The notes under the pieces: model-generated
The model's database searches: none
What the model was told of the DNA's origin: nothing
The model's input: only the letters and a program-made list of their open reading frames with translations
Position numbers and translations under genes: made by a program
NCBI GenBank assembly: GCA_016182655.1
Contig: JACPGB010000014.1
Coordinates: forward strand, 1 to 64,000
Direction of reading: 5' to 3'
DNA length: 64,000 nucleotides
From: Deltaproteobacteria bacterium
GTDB taxonomy: Bacteria > Desulfobacterota > GWC2-55-46
Shown: piece by piece, positions 16,396 to 24,307 of the stretch
How the letters are laid out: every line of letters begins with the position of its first letter
Position numbering within the stretch: position 1 is the first letter of the stretch

Positions 16396-16425
16396 GCCCC
16401 TTTGCGAAGGGGCTTCTTTTTATTC
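16396..16425 (+). terminator. Intrinsic terminator after the JAMM gene
   Basis: GCCCCTT / AAGGGGC stem with a TGCG loop and a following T-rich tract. It separates the synthase-JAMM pair from the E1-like gene. Confidence 0.8.
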
Positions 16426-16467
16426 TCTCCTAGGGGCAAATAAAGAGCGGCTTGCCGTATTTTTTCA

Positions 16468-16698
16468 CCCCCTCCCCCTTGATGGGGAGGGGGTGGGGAT
16501 GAAGCGTGCCGGACAGGCAAGTCCGTAATTAATGACAGATGATTCGATTACCTCGGCGGCTCCATCCGACTTTGGCCGCGCGCCGAGCGCCTCACTCCCC
16601 TCCCGTCGAGGGAGGGGAAGTATTAGAAGATACCCCGCTGTCTTCCGCGGGGTAGTTCATTTCAATATCGTTCAGAGAATCGCGCGAGGAGATGTCGT
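16468..16698. repeat. Repeat-filled gap: family B hairpins and a family D copy
   Basis: Contains a CCTCCCC hairpin (16468-16500), a family D element (about 16508-16595: GCCGGACAGGCAA at the left, TTGGCCGCGCGCCGAGC at the right), a second CCTCCC hairpin (about 16592-16618) and a small TACCCCGC/GCGGGGTA hairpin (16631-16654). I see no gene. A promoter for the E1-like gene may lie near its end but is not clear. Confidence 0.6.
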
Positions 16699-17526
16699 AT
16701 GGACTTTACCGAAGAGCAGATAGAAAGATATTCAAGGCACATAATACTCCCGGAGGTCGGCGGCAAGGGGCAGGCGAAGCTCTTGAAGAGCAGGGTCTTT
16801 GTGCTCGGCGCCGGAGGGCTCGGCTCTCCGTCTTTGCTTTATCTTGCCGCGGCGGGTGTCGGCACCATAGGGATCGCCGACGGCGACTGCGTGGACTTAA
16901 GCAATCTCCAGAGGCAGATCATACACAATACCGAAAGGATCGGGAAGCCCAAGGTCTTATCGGCCAAGGAGTCGATAAACGCCATCAACCCGGATGTGAA
17001 CGTCAACGCCCACCACGGGAGACTCACCGTGGAGAACATCAGGGAGATAATCCGCGACTACGATGTCGTGCTCGACGGCAGCGACAACTTCCCGACGCGG
17101 TTCCTGATGAACGACGCCGCGTTCTTCGAGCAAAAGACGCTGGTGTCCGGCTCCATGTTCAGGTTCGACGGCCAGGTCGCGGTATTCAAGCCCTCCAAGG
17201 GGTTCCCCTGCTACAGGTGCCTGTACCCCGAGCCGCCGCCGAAGGGGCTTGTCCCGAGCTGTCAGGAAGCAGGCGTCCTCGGCGCGCTCGCCGGAGTCAT
17301 AGGCGTGTTGCAGGCCGTCGAGACCGTTAAGGAGATACTCGGCATAGGGGACTCCCTCGCCGGGCACCTATTGATATTCGACGCGCTCAAGATGACATTC
17401 AGGAAGGTGAAGGTCATGAAGGACCCCGAGTGCGCGCTCTGCGGCGAGAACGCGACTATAAAGGAGCTCGTCCAGTACGAGGAGCAGGCCTGCGAGTTCA
17501 GGGCGCCTTCGGCGTGCGAGCGTTGA
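16699..17526 (+). CDS. E1-like adenylyltransferase (MoeB/ThiF/HcyF type)
   Basis: A 275-residue member of the ThiF/MoeB superfamily, which adenylates the C-terminal glycine of a ubiquitin-like sulfur carrier. Visible motifs are the nucleotide loop GAGGLGSP (from G37), the Asn/Arg motif NLQRQIIH, DGSDNFPTR, the catalytic-type Cys in PSCQEAGVLG (C188), and zinc CxxC pairs CYRC and CALC. No rhodanese domain is fused, so sulfur must come from another protein such as TusA, or from sulfide. GAGGAGATG is close to the ATG. The natural partner is the GGAF carrier after trimming. Confidence 0.9.
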   Translation: MDFTEEQIERYSRHIILPEVGGKGQAKLLKSRVFVLGAGGLGSPSLLYLAAAGVGTIGIADGDCVDLSNLQRQIIHNTERIGKPKVLSAKESINAINPDVNVNAHHGRLTVENIREIIRDYDVVLDGSDNFPTRFLMNDAAFFEQKTLVSGSMFRFDGQVAVFKPSKGFPCYRCLYPEPPPKGLVPSCQEAGVLGALAGVIGVLQAVETVKEILGIGDSLAGHLLIFDALKMTFRKVKVMKDPECALCGENATIKELVQYEEQACEFRAPSACER

Positions 17527-17557
17527 TCAGGTTCAAGGGCGCAAACTAAAGGCATAC

Positions 17558-17738
17558 GCGCCCCCCTCTAACTTCCCCTCCCTTGACGGGAGGGGACAGA
17601 GGGGAGGGTGAACTTCGGCCAGGGCCAAAGTAGGTACGGAGTCTCCGGTTAAATCGATTCTCCTGCCGTTCGATATCGAATTGCCCGCCCGGCACGTTTC
17701 ACCCCCACCCCGCCTCCCCCGTCAAGGGGGAGGGGTTT
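17558..17738. repeat. Repeat-filled gap: two family B hairpins around an inverted family D copy
   Basis: CCTCCC hairpins at 17558-17611 and 17699-17738 flank a family D element in the opposite orientation (17615-17695). No coding content seen. Confidence 0.6.
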
Positions 17739-17767
17739 TGTAAGATACAGGAACCATACCCGAGCCG

Positions 17768-18964
17768 ATGAAAAAAAAGACCTACCTCCATAACCCGGCT
17801 ACCCTTAAGATAGACCTCATGCTCCGGGGCACGCGCATCGACGATCCCGTTGTGAAGGCCTGGGCGTGCGGCTCCGCGGGTGTCGACATAATGCTCCCGG
17901 AAAAGACGCTCGTGAACATCCCATGCAGGGAGGAGTTCACAAGGAACTCCCCTTACCTCATAAAAAAGAAGGGGAGCGGGTATCTTATAACCGACGGCGC
18001 GTCCGATGTAGAGGTCTCGCTCGTTGAGAAGCCTTCGTTCTACAACAGGCGCACTACGACCGGCGTCCCGTTTTCGAACATAGCGTCAGTCCACGGCAGT
18101 TATACGGTCATCACGCCTTCGCCCAGGTGCGACTTCTTCAACAGGAGTGTCGAGTGCAAGTACTGCGCCGGGAACTTCGACGTCACGGGCCGTGAAGGTG
18201 TGGTCTATTCGGTCGAGGAGGTCCTCGAGGCGGTCGAGGCTGTGTTGAAGGAAAAGGCCTCGGGGATAATATACTTTTCCATCGGCTTCAGCGATAACGA
18301 CGACGGCGGCCTCGGGTTCCTCAAACCCTATATCCTCGCGGTAAAGAAGAGCTTCAACTGCCTTGTGGCGGTAGAGGCCCTGCCGCCGAAGAAGAACCAC
18401 TGGATAGACGAGACATACGCGCTCGGGGCGGATTCCATCCTCTACAACCTCGAGATATTCGACAGGGAGCTCTTCGAGATAATATGCCCGGGGAGAGCCA
18501 CCCTCATCGGTCAGAAGAGGTATTTCGAGGCGCTCGAGCACGCGGCAAAGGTATTCCCGAACGGGACGGTCGCGTCCCACCTGATCGTCGGGCTGGAACC
18601 CCCGGGGTCGACCTGCATGGGCGTGGATTATCTCTCTGGCATCGGGGTCGTGCCGATACTGCCCATATACAGGCCGTCGGCGAACAGGGCTCTCCGGATA
18701 GAGCCGCTCGATACGGAGATAATACTCCCGGTCTACAAGCACCTGTATAAGTCGATAAAGAAGAACAAGATAAATGTAAACTGGGTCCGGGACATAAGCA
18801 TGGTAACGACCCCCGTGGAGCTTAAATCCATCGTGAGCGGCGAAAAACAGAAGTCGATAGTCGACGGGTTCTACAACTCCAGGCTCGGGAAGAAGACAGC
18901 CTGGGGGCTCGCAACGCTCCGGAGGAAGTTAAGGGTCATAGACAGGGATGACGATTCTGAGTAG
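17768..18964 (+). CDS. Radical SAM-like protein with unusual CX8CX2C motif
   Basis: A 398-residue protein of unknown function in the sulfur island. The presumed 4Fe-4S site is C121, C130, C133 (CDFFNRSVECKYC), spacing CX8CX2C rather than the usual CX3CX2C. Around it are radical SAM-like features: a following YCAGNF, the strand GIIYFSIGFSDND, and HLIVGLEPPG near the typical barrel glycine motif. Residues 1-110 form a separate N-terminal part not recognised. The gene lies between the E1-like gene and the anion transporter in the same direction, so a role in sulfur metabolism is likely but the substrate is unknown. It could instead use a non-radical Fe-S centre. Confidence 0.65.
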   Translation: MKKKTYLHNPATLKIDLMLRGTRIDDPVVKAWACGSAGVDIMLPEKTLVNIPCREEFTRNSPYLIKKKGSGYLITDGASDVEVSLVEKPSFYNRRTTTGVPFSNIASVHGSYTVITPSPRCDFFNRSVECKYCAGNFDVTGREGVVYSVEEVLEAVEAVLKEKASGIIYFSIGFSDNDDGGLGFLKPYILAVKKSFNCLVAVEALPPKKNHWIDETYALGADSILYNLEIFDRELFEIICPGRATLIGQKRYFEALEHAAKVFPNGTVASHLIVGLEPPGSTCMGVDYLSGIGVVPILPIYRPSANRALRIEPLDTEIILPVYKHLYKSIKKNKINVNWVRDISMVTTPVELKSIVSGEKQKSIVDGFYNSRLGKKTAWGLATLRRKLRVIDRDDDSE

Positions 18965-18999
18965 GGCATTTTTAAAAAAAACCGCCACAGGGGCTTACG

Positions 19000-20433
19000 G
19001 TGTCGATTGAGATAGACACAAGGCCCATCTGGGTGATACTCCTCCTGAAGGCCTTGAGGCCCGCCTTTTATCTGGCGGTCGTCCTTATCTTCTGGGGACT
19101 CATCGCGATGCCCACGCCCGAGGGGCTCTCGATCGAGGGGCAGAGGGCGATAGCGATATTCGCGGTCTGCCTCATCCTCTGGGTCTCTAATATCGTGCCG
19201 CTCGCGATAACGAGCATCTTTGCCATCGTGCTCGTGCCGGTACTCGGGGTGTTGCCAAAGAAAGAGACTTACGCGCTTTTCGGAAACGAGGCGGTCTTTT
19301 TCATACTCGGCGCGTTCATACTCGCCGGGGCCGTCATGCATTCGGGGATATCCAACCGTTTGGCGCTCAACATAATGAAGAGATTCGGCGGGTCTCCGAG
19401 GACGCTCCTCATATCCGTTTTCCTCCTCTCCGCCTTTCTATCGTTTTTCATGTCCGAGCACGCGGTCGCGGCCATGCTCTTCCCGATAGTGCTCGAGATA
19501 GCAAAGGGGCTCGGGTTGAAGCCCGGGAAATCCAACTACGGCAAGCTCCTCTTCTTCGCCCTTGCGTGGGGCTGCGTCATAGGAGGGGTCGCGACCTTCC
19601 TCGGAGGCGCGAGGGTCCCTCTCGCAGTCGGGATGCTTAAGGAGACGACGGGCGACACGATCGGGTTCCTTGATTATTCGGTCGCCGTCTTTCCGCTCGT
19701 GGTCATACTCCTTGCCGCCGGGTACCTGATACTGACGAGGTTCTTCCCGATAGACATAGAAGGAGTCGGGTCGGCGAGGGCGGTGCTCGAACGGAGGATC
19801 AAGGGGCTGGGGAAGCTATCGGTCATTGAGTACGCGACGGGCACGGTCCTCGTCTTCACCATCATCGGCTGGATAACGCTTGGAGAGGGCTTTGGGCTGG
19901 CAACGGTTGCGCTCACTTCGGTCGTCGTCCTCTTTGTCTTCAAGCTTGTGAAATGGAAGGACATAGAGGAGTACGTAAACTGGGGAATAATACTCATGTA
20001 CGGAGGCGCAATCGTCCTCGGCGCGGCGCTCGATAAGAGCGGGGCCGCGGCCTGGCTCGTCAAATCCTCGGTGGGCAACTGGGCGGGGTCTCCCTGGATG
20101 GCGTTCGCGCTCTTTTCGTTCCTCTCGATACTCCTTACGGCGGCGATGAGCAACGCGGCGGTAATAGCCGTGCTCCTGCCCGTGAGCCTGGGGCTCGCCT
20201 CAAAGCTCTCGATGGACCCGGCGGTCCTCACATACGCCATAGCAGTACCCGCCGGGCTCGACTTCATGTTCCCGATGGGGACCCCGGCGATAGCGATAGC
20301 GGCGTCGTCGAACTACATAAACGTAAAGGAGTCGGCCAAGGGCGGGTTTATCATGTTCATAACCGCATGGGTCGTCTTCAACCTCGTCGCGGCGTGGTGG
20401 TGGCCGCTAATAGGCATGGGGTACTCGCGATGA
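19000..20433 (+). CDS. SLC13/DASS sodium-coupled anion transporter, probable sulfate importer
   Basis: A 477-residue inner-membrane carrier with about eleven to twelve hydrophobic segments. It has the DASS pattern of two inverted halves: SEHAVAAMLFPIVLEIAKG in the first, AAMSNAAVIAVLLPV and PMGTPAIAIAASSNYINV in the second. Family members take up sulfate, thiosulfate or dicarboxylates with sodium. Because APS reductase, CysQ and Sat-CysC lie immediately downstream, sulfate is the best guess. Translation starts at GTG. Its stop overlaps the next gene (ATGA), so the two are translationally coupled. Confidence 0.82.
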   Translation: MSIEIDTRPIWVILLLKALRPAFYLAVVLIFWGLIAMPTPEGLSIEGQRAIAIFAVCLILWVSNIVPLAITSIFAIVLVPVLGVLPKKETYALFGNEAVFFILGAFILAGAVMHSGISNRLALNIMKRFGGSPRTLLISVFLLSAFLSFFMSEHAVAAMLFPIVLEIAKGLGLKPGKSNYGKLLFFALAWGCVIGGVATFLGGARVPLAVGMLKETTGDTIGFLDYSVAVFPLVVILLAAGYLILTRFFPIDIEGVGSARAVLERRIKGLGKLSVIEYATGTVLVFTIIGWITLGEGFGLATVALTSVVVLFVFKLVKWKDIEEYVNWGIILMYGGAIVLGAALDKSGAAAWLVKSSVGNWAGSPWMAFALFSFLSILLTAAMSNAAVIAVLLPVSLGLASKLSMDPAVLTYAIAVPAGLDFMFPMGTPAIAIAASSNYINVKESAKGGFIMFITAWVVFNLVAAWWWPLIGMGYSR

Positions 20434-20897
20434 AAAAGATGCTGATAGTGCTGTCGACCTCGGGGACCTCGGAGGAGGCTATAGACTACGCGGTAAAGAG
20501 GGCGAAGAAGGAAGGGAGCGGGCTTGTCGCGCTCTATCTCCTCGAGACCGGGCTCGCCAACGAGGTCTTTGACAAGTTCTCGGATATAGGCTTTATCGGG
20601 GACAAGCCCTCGACGCAGTTGTCCGAGTCCATCATGAAAGAATACCGCCAGAGGGGCTACGAAGAGCTCGGCAAGGTGCAGATAAAGGCGATGGAAGAGG
20701 GGGTCGAATTCGAGCCCCTGGTGGAGCAGGGCGACTTCATACAGAAAGTCCTCGCCACAATAAAGACCATGGACGTCTCCGTGGCCGTGCTTGTAAAGAG
20801 GCGCAAACGGAGCTTCGTTAAATACTTCTCAAGGTCCATGGCCGACGAGGTCAAGGAAAAGGCCCGGTGCGAGGTCGTGCTTTTCGAGGAGGGTTAG
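20430..20897 (+). CDS. Universal stress protein (UspA family)
   Basis: A 155-residue cytoplasmic protein. It opens with MLIVLSTSGTSEEAIDYAVKRA, the first strand and helix of the UspA fold, and ends with CEVVLFEEG, the last strand. The ATP-binding GxxGxxG loop is replaced by KRRKRSFVKYFSRS, so it may not bind nucleotide in the usual way. Its ATG overlaps the transporter stop codon, a common pairing of Usp proteins with carriers, suggesting that it regulates the transporter. The APS reductase gene begins directly after its stop. Confidence 0.78.
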   Translation: MKKMLIVLSTSGTSEEAIDYAVKRAKKEGSGLVALYLLETGLANEVFDKFSDIGFIGDKPSTQLSESIMKEYRQRGYEELGKVQIKAMEEGVEFEPLVEQGDFIQKVLATIKTMDVSVAVLVKRRKRSFVKYFSRSMADEVKEKARCEVVLFEEG

Positions 20898-21590
20898 ATG
20901 GATAGGAATTGGACTGAAGAGGAATTGAAAGAGGTAAACGCGTCGCTCGAAGGCAAGGGCCCGGGGGCCGCGATAAGATGGGTCGTCGAGAATTTCAAGC
21001 GTGACGAGTTCGCGCTCGCGTGCAGTTTCGCGGAGCTTACGCTTTTAGACCTCGTCGTTAAGATCAAGCCCGACGCGCGGATATTCTTTCTCGACACGGG
21101 GCACCTCTTCAAGGAGACGCTCGACGTCGTAAAGAGGGCGGAAGCCAAGTACGGGATAAAGGTCGAGAGGCACACCGCCTGCGTCACAGCCAAGGAGATG
21201 GAAGAAAAGTACGGCCCGGAGCTCTGGAAGACAAATCCGGACAAGTGTTGCGAGATATTGAAGGTCGAGCCCCTTAAAAAAGCCCTTTCCGGCCTCAAGT
21301 GCTGGATGACGGGCCTCCGGCGGACAGAGGCCTCGACAAGGGCCGGTGCGCCGGTCGTTATGTGGGACAAAAAGTTCAACCTTGTTAAGGTCAACCCCAT
21401 AGTCGATTGGACCGAGAAACAGGTATGGGACTACATCGCCGCGAACGACGTCCCGTACAATAAGCTCCTCGACGAGGGCTACCCATCTATCGGGTGCGAG
21501 CCTTGCACGTCCCCTGTAGCACCGGGCGAGGACCCGAGGAGCGGCAGGTGGGCGGGCAAGAAGAAGACCGAATGCGGGCTCCATAAGTAG
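20898..21590 (+). CDS. cysH: APS reductase (4Fe-4S, thioredoxin-dependent)
   Basis: A 230-residue assimilatory reductase turning adenylylsulfate into sulfite. It has the nucleotide loop region CSFAEL, LDTGHLFKET, and the iron-sulfur cysteines typical of APS-type enzymes: C117-C118 and C200-x2-C203. The catalytic Cys lies in ECGLH (C226) on the C-terminal tail. The Cys-Cys/CxxC set marks the APS-using rather than PAPS-only subtype. It follows the Usp gene with no gap and precedes cysQ by three bases, so the unit is a tight operon. Confidence 0.93.
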   Translation: MDRNWTEEELKEVNASLEGKGPGAAIRWVVENFKRDEFALACSFAELTLLDLVVKIKPDARIFFLDTGHLFKETLDVVKRAEAKYGIKVERHTACVTAKEMEEKYGPELWKTNPDKCCEILKVEPLKKALSGLKCWMTGLRRTEASTRAGAPVVMWDKKFNLVKVNPIVDWTEKQVWDYIAANDVPYNKLLDEGYPSIGCEPCTSPVAPGEDPRSGRWAGKKKTECGLHK

Positions 21591-21593
21591 CGC

Positions 21594-22388
21594 ATGGGAC
21601 TTGTCACGCTTGCAAAAGAGGCGCTCTCCGTCGCGCTTAAGGCCGGTGAGGAGATATTAAAGGTCTACGAGGGGGGCGACCTCAAGACGAGTTACAAGGA
21701 AGACAGCTCTCCCCTGACCGCCGCCGACGAGGCTTCGGACAGGGTCATATCAGAGGGGCTTAAAAGGATCGCGCCTGATATCCCGGTCCTTTCGGAAGAG
21801 ACGAAGGCCGAGCCGTATGTTGTGCGGAGAAATTGGAAGCGCCTCTGGATAATCGACCCGCTCGACGGCACAAAGGAGTTCATAAAAAGGAACGGCGAGT
21901 TCACGGTAAACATCGCGCTCGTCGAGGACAATAAGCCGGTTTTGGGTGTGGTCCACGCGCCCGCGCTGGGGGTTAGCTACTTTGGGGTAGTAGGCGAGGG
22001 GGCGTTCAGGATTGACAAGGACGGCGAGACCGTGATAAGGGTCTCGGACTACGGGCAGGGTCGGTTGAGGATAGTGGGGTCGAGGTCTCATGCCGGTAAA
22101 GAGCTTGAGGAGTTTGTGAAAAACACCGGGGACGCGGACTTCGTCTCCATGGGCAGTTCCCTGAAGTTCTGCCTCGTCGCCGAAGGCAAAGCGCATTTGT
22201 ACCCGAGGTTCGGCCCGACCATGGAGTGGGACACGGCCGCGGCGCACGCCGTTGTAAAGGCCGCTGGTGGAAGTGTAACGGACCTTGAGGGCAGGGAGCT
22301 CACTTACAATAAGGAAGACCTCTTGAACCCGTTTTTCATGGTCACGGGCGCGCCGTCGTTTCCGTGGCAGAGGTTTCTAAAAAAATAA
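21594..22388 (+). CDS. cysQ: 3'(2'),5'-bisphosphate nucleotidase
   Basis: A 264-residue member of the inositol monophosphatase superfamily. Metal-binding motifs are EET (about residue 68), IDPLDGTKEFI and, near the C-terminus, WDTAAAHAVVKAAGG. TKEF after DPLDG is characteristic of CysQ, which removes the 3' phosphate from PAP or PAPS and keeps the sulfate pathway from stalling. Its position between cysH and the sat-cysC fusion supports this. The start ATG is three bases after the cysH stop. Confidence 0.9.
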   Translation: MGLVTLAKEALSVALKAGEEILKVYEGGDLKTSYKEDSSPLTAADEASDRVISEGLKRIAPDIPVLSEETKAEPYVVRRNWKRLWIIDPLDGTKEFIKRNGEFTVNIALVEDNKPVLGVVHAPALGVSYFGVVGEGAFRIDKDGETVIRVSDYGQGRLRIVGSRSHAGKELEEFVKNTGDADFVSMGSSLKFCLVAEGKAHLYPRFGPTMEWDTAAAHAVVKAAGGSVTDLEGRELTYNKEDLLNPFFMVTGAPSFPWQRFLKK

Positions 22389-22398
22389 ATAATGGCTA

Positions 22399-22422
22399 CC
22401 TCTAAATAACAATTTTTAGAGG
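22399..22422. repeat. Short family E palindrome
   Basis: CCTCTAAATAACAATTTTTAGAGG, a nearly perfect palindrome directly after cysQ, matching the ends of the 7163 element. AAGAAGGAGG for the next gene follows 15 bases later. Confidence 0.55.
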
Positions 22423-22454
22423 AGCCTCAAACAGGAAGAAGGAGGATCTGTACC

Positions 22455-24167
22455 GTGTCAAACATCACCGCGCCGCATGGAGGAGTTCTAAAGGAGTTGA
22501 TCGTACCCGAAGCCGAGGCCGAACAGCTTAAAAAAGAGGCCCGCGACTTCGTATCCTGGGACTTGACCGAAAGACAGCTCTGGGACATAGAGATGCTCTT
22601 GAACGGCGGGTTCTCGCCGCTCGAAGGGTTCCTGGGCAAGGCCGACTATGATTCCGTCGTAAAGAAGATGAGGCTCGCTTCAGGCGTCGTCTGGACGATG
22701 CCCATAACGCTCGACGTGACCGAGGCGTTCGCGGAAAAGATAAGCGCCGGGAAGAATATCGCGCTCCGCGACCAGGAGGGCGTCCTCATCGCCGTCATGG
22801 CAATCTCCGACATCTGGAGGCCGGATAAGAAGGAAGAGGCGTTGAACGTCTTTAAGTCCGACGACACCGTCCACCCGGGCGTAAACTACCTCTTCAACAG
22901 GGCTCACCCCGTATACGTCGGCGGAAAGCTCAAAGGATTGGAGCTTCCGTCCCATTATGACTTCAAGTCCTTGAGGAACACGCCGAAGGATCTGCGCGAG
23001 AAGTTCAAGAAGCAGGGCTGGCACAAGGTCGTCGCCTTCCAGACGAGGAACCCCATGCACAGGGCCCATCAGGAGCTGACCTTCAGGGCCGCGCAGATGG
23101 TCGAATCCAACCTCCTCATCCACCCGGTCGTCGGCATGACGAAACCCGGCGACATCGACCACTATTCGAGGATCCGTTGCTACGAGCACCTCGTAAAGCA
23201 GTACCCCGAGCAGACGACGATGCTCTCGCTTCTTCCCCTTGCCATGAGGATGGGCGGGCCCAGAGAGGCCGTATGGCACTCGATAATAAGGAAGAACTAC
23301 GGTTGCACCCACTTCATCGTCGGCCGTAACCACGCCGACCCGGGCAAGAACTCCAAGGGCGAGGCCTTCTACGGGCCGTACGACGCGCAGGACCTTCTCG
23401 GGAGCTTACAAGCCGAGATAGGCATACAGATGGTCCCGTTCCAGGAGATGGTCTACGTGCAGGAGAGGGCGCAGTACTTCCCGGCCGACCAGATAGAAAA
23501 GGACATGACTGTGCTGAACATCTCGGGCACCGAGTTCAGGAGGCGTCTCATGCTCGGCCTCGACATCCCGGACTGGTTCTCGTATACCGAGGTCGTTAAC
23601 GAGCTCCGGAGGACCTACCCCCCGAGACACAAGCAGGGCTTCACTGTATTCTTTACGGGCCTATCGGGCTCCGGTAAATCGACGATAGCGAACGCCCTCA
23701 TGGTAAAGTTGATGGAGTCAGGCGGCAGGCCCGTTACGCTCCTCGATGGCGACCTCGTGAGGAAGAACCTTTCGAGCGAGCTCGGGTTTTCGAGAGAGCA
23801 CCGCGACTTGAACATCCAGAGGATAGGGTTCGTCGCCGGGCAGATAACGAAGAACGGCGGCGCGGCGATATGCGCGCCCATCGCCCCGTACGCGGCGACG
23901 CGTAAGGCCGTGAGGGAAGAGATATCGAAGTCCGGCGGCTTCATAGAGGTGCATGTGGCGACCCCGATAGAGGTCTGCGAGGAGCGCGACAGGAAGGGCC
24001 TTTACGCCAAGGCGCGCGCCGGCATCATAAAGGAGTTCACGGGCATCAGCGACCCCTACGAGGCACCGGAGAACGCGGAGCTCGTTATCGACACCCGCGA
24101 CTGCTCGCCTGACGAGGCGTCGCAGAGGATCATCTTGAAGCTTGAACAGATGGGGTTTATAAAGTAA
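22455..24167 (+). CDS. Bifunctional ATP sulfurylase / APS kinase (Sat-CysC fusion)
   Basis: A 570-residue fusion. Residues 1-390 are a homo-oligomeric Sat-type sulfurylase, with FQTRNPMHRAH (R198, H202, H205) and GRNHADPGKN. Residues about 393-570 are an APS kinase, with the P-loop GLSGSGKS (402-409, K408), DGDLVRKNL and the FTGISDPYE region. It activates sulfate to APS and then phosphorylates it to PAPS. Translation starts at GTG, with AAGGAGG nine bases upstream. The kinase is unexpected beside an APS-type reductase, unless PAPS is needed elsewhere; CysQ would recycle the by-product. It closes the sulfur island before a strong hairpin. Confidence 0.94.
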   Translation: MSNITAPHGGVLKELIVPEAEAEQLKKEARDFVSWDLTERQLWDIEMLLNGGFSPLEGFLGKADYDSVVKKMRLASGVVWTMPITLDVTEAFAEKISAGKNIALRDQEGVLIAVMAISDIWRPDKKEEALNVFKSDDTVHPGVNYLFNRAHPVYVGGKLKGLELPSHYDFKSLRNTPKDLREKFKKQGWHKVVAFQTRNPMHRAHQELTFRAAQMVESNLLIHPVVGMTKPGDIDHYSRIRCYEHLVKQYPEQTTMLSLLPLAMRMGGPREAVWHSIIRKNYGCTHFIVGRNHADPGKNSKGEAFYGPYDAQDLLGSLQAEIGIQMVPFQEMVYVQERAQYFPADQIEKDMTVLNISGTEFRRRLMLGLDIPDWFSYTEVVNELRRTYPPRHKQGFTVFFTGLSGSGKSTIANALMVKLMESGGRPVTLLDGDLVRKNLSSELGFSREHRDLNIQRIGFVAGQITKNGGAAICAPIAPYAATRKAVREEISKSGGFIEVHVATPIEVCEERDRKGLYAKARAGIIKEFTGISDPYEAPENAELVIDTRDCSPDEASQRIILKLEQMGFIK

Positions 24168-24171
24168 TTTG

Positions 24172-24200
24172 AATGAAGGCCCCCGAAGGGGGCCTTCATT
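24172..24200 (+). terminator. Strong hairpin after sat-cysC
   Basis: AATGAAGGCCCCC / GGGGGCCTTCATT stem of 13 bp with a GAA loop, directly after the gene. It lacks a long T-run but is a probable transcription end. Confidence 0.65.
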
Positions 24201-24203
24201 ATG

Positions 24204-24292
24204 CAGTCATTGCGAGCCGTGGCGAAGCAATCTCATCTTTAAGGTTTCAATGACTCTTGAGATTGCTTCGTCGCAAGCTCCTCGCAATGACA
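24204..24292. repeat. Palindromic repeat TCATTGCGAG...CTCGCAATGACA, family C
   Basis: Second copy of the repeat at 13672, with inner arms AAGCAATCTC and GAGATTGCTTCG. It ends 15 bases before the next start codon. Confidence 0.75.
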
Positions 24293-24307
24293 AGATGATA
24301 TGAAATT

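Noticed and set aside
19000-20433. Transporter as a citrate/dicarboxylate carrier
   Set aside because: Not excluded by sequence, but immediate coupling to APS reductase, CysQ and Sat-CysC makes sulfate more likely.
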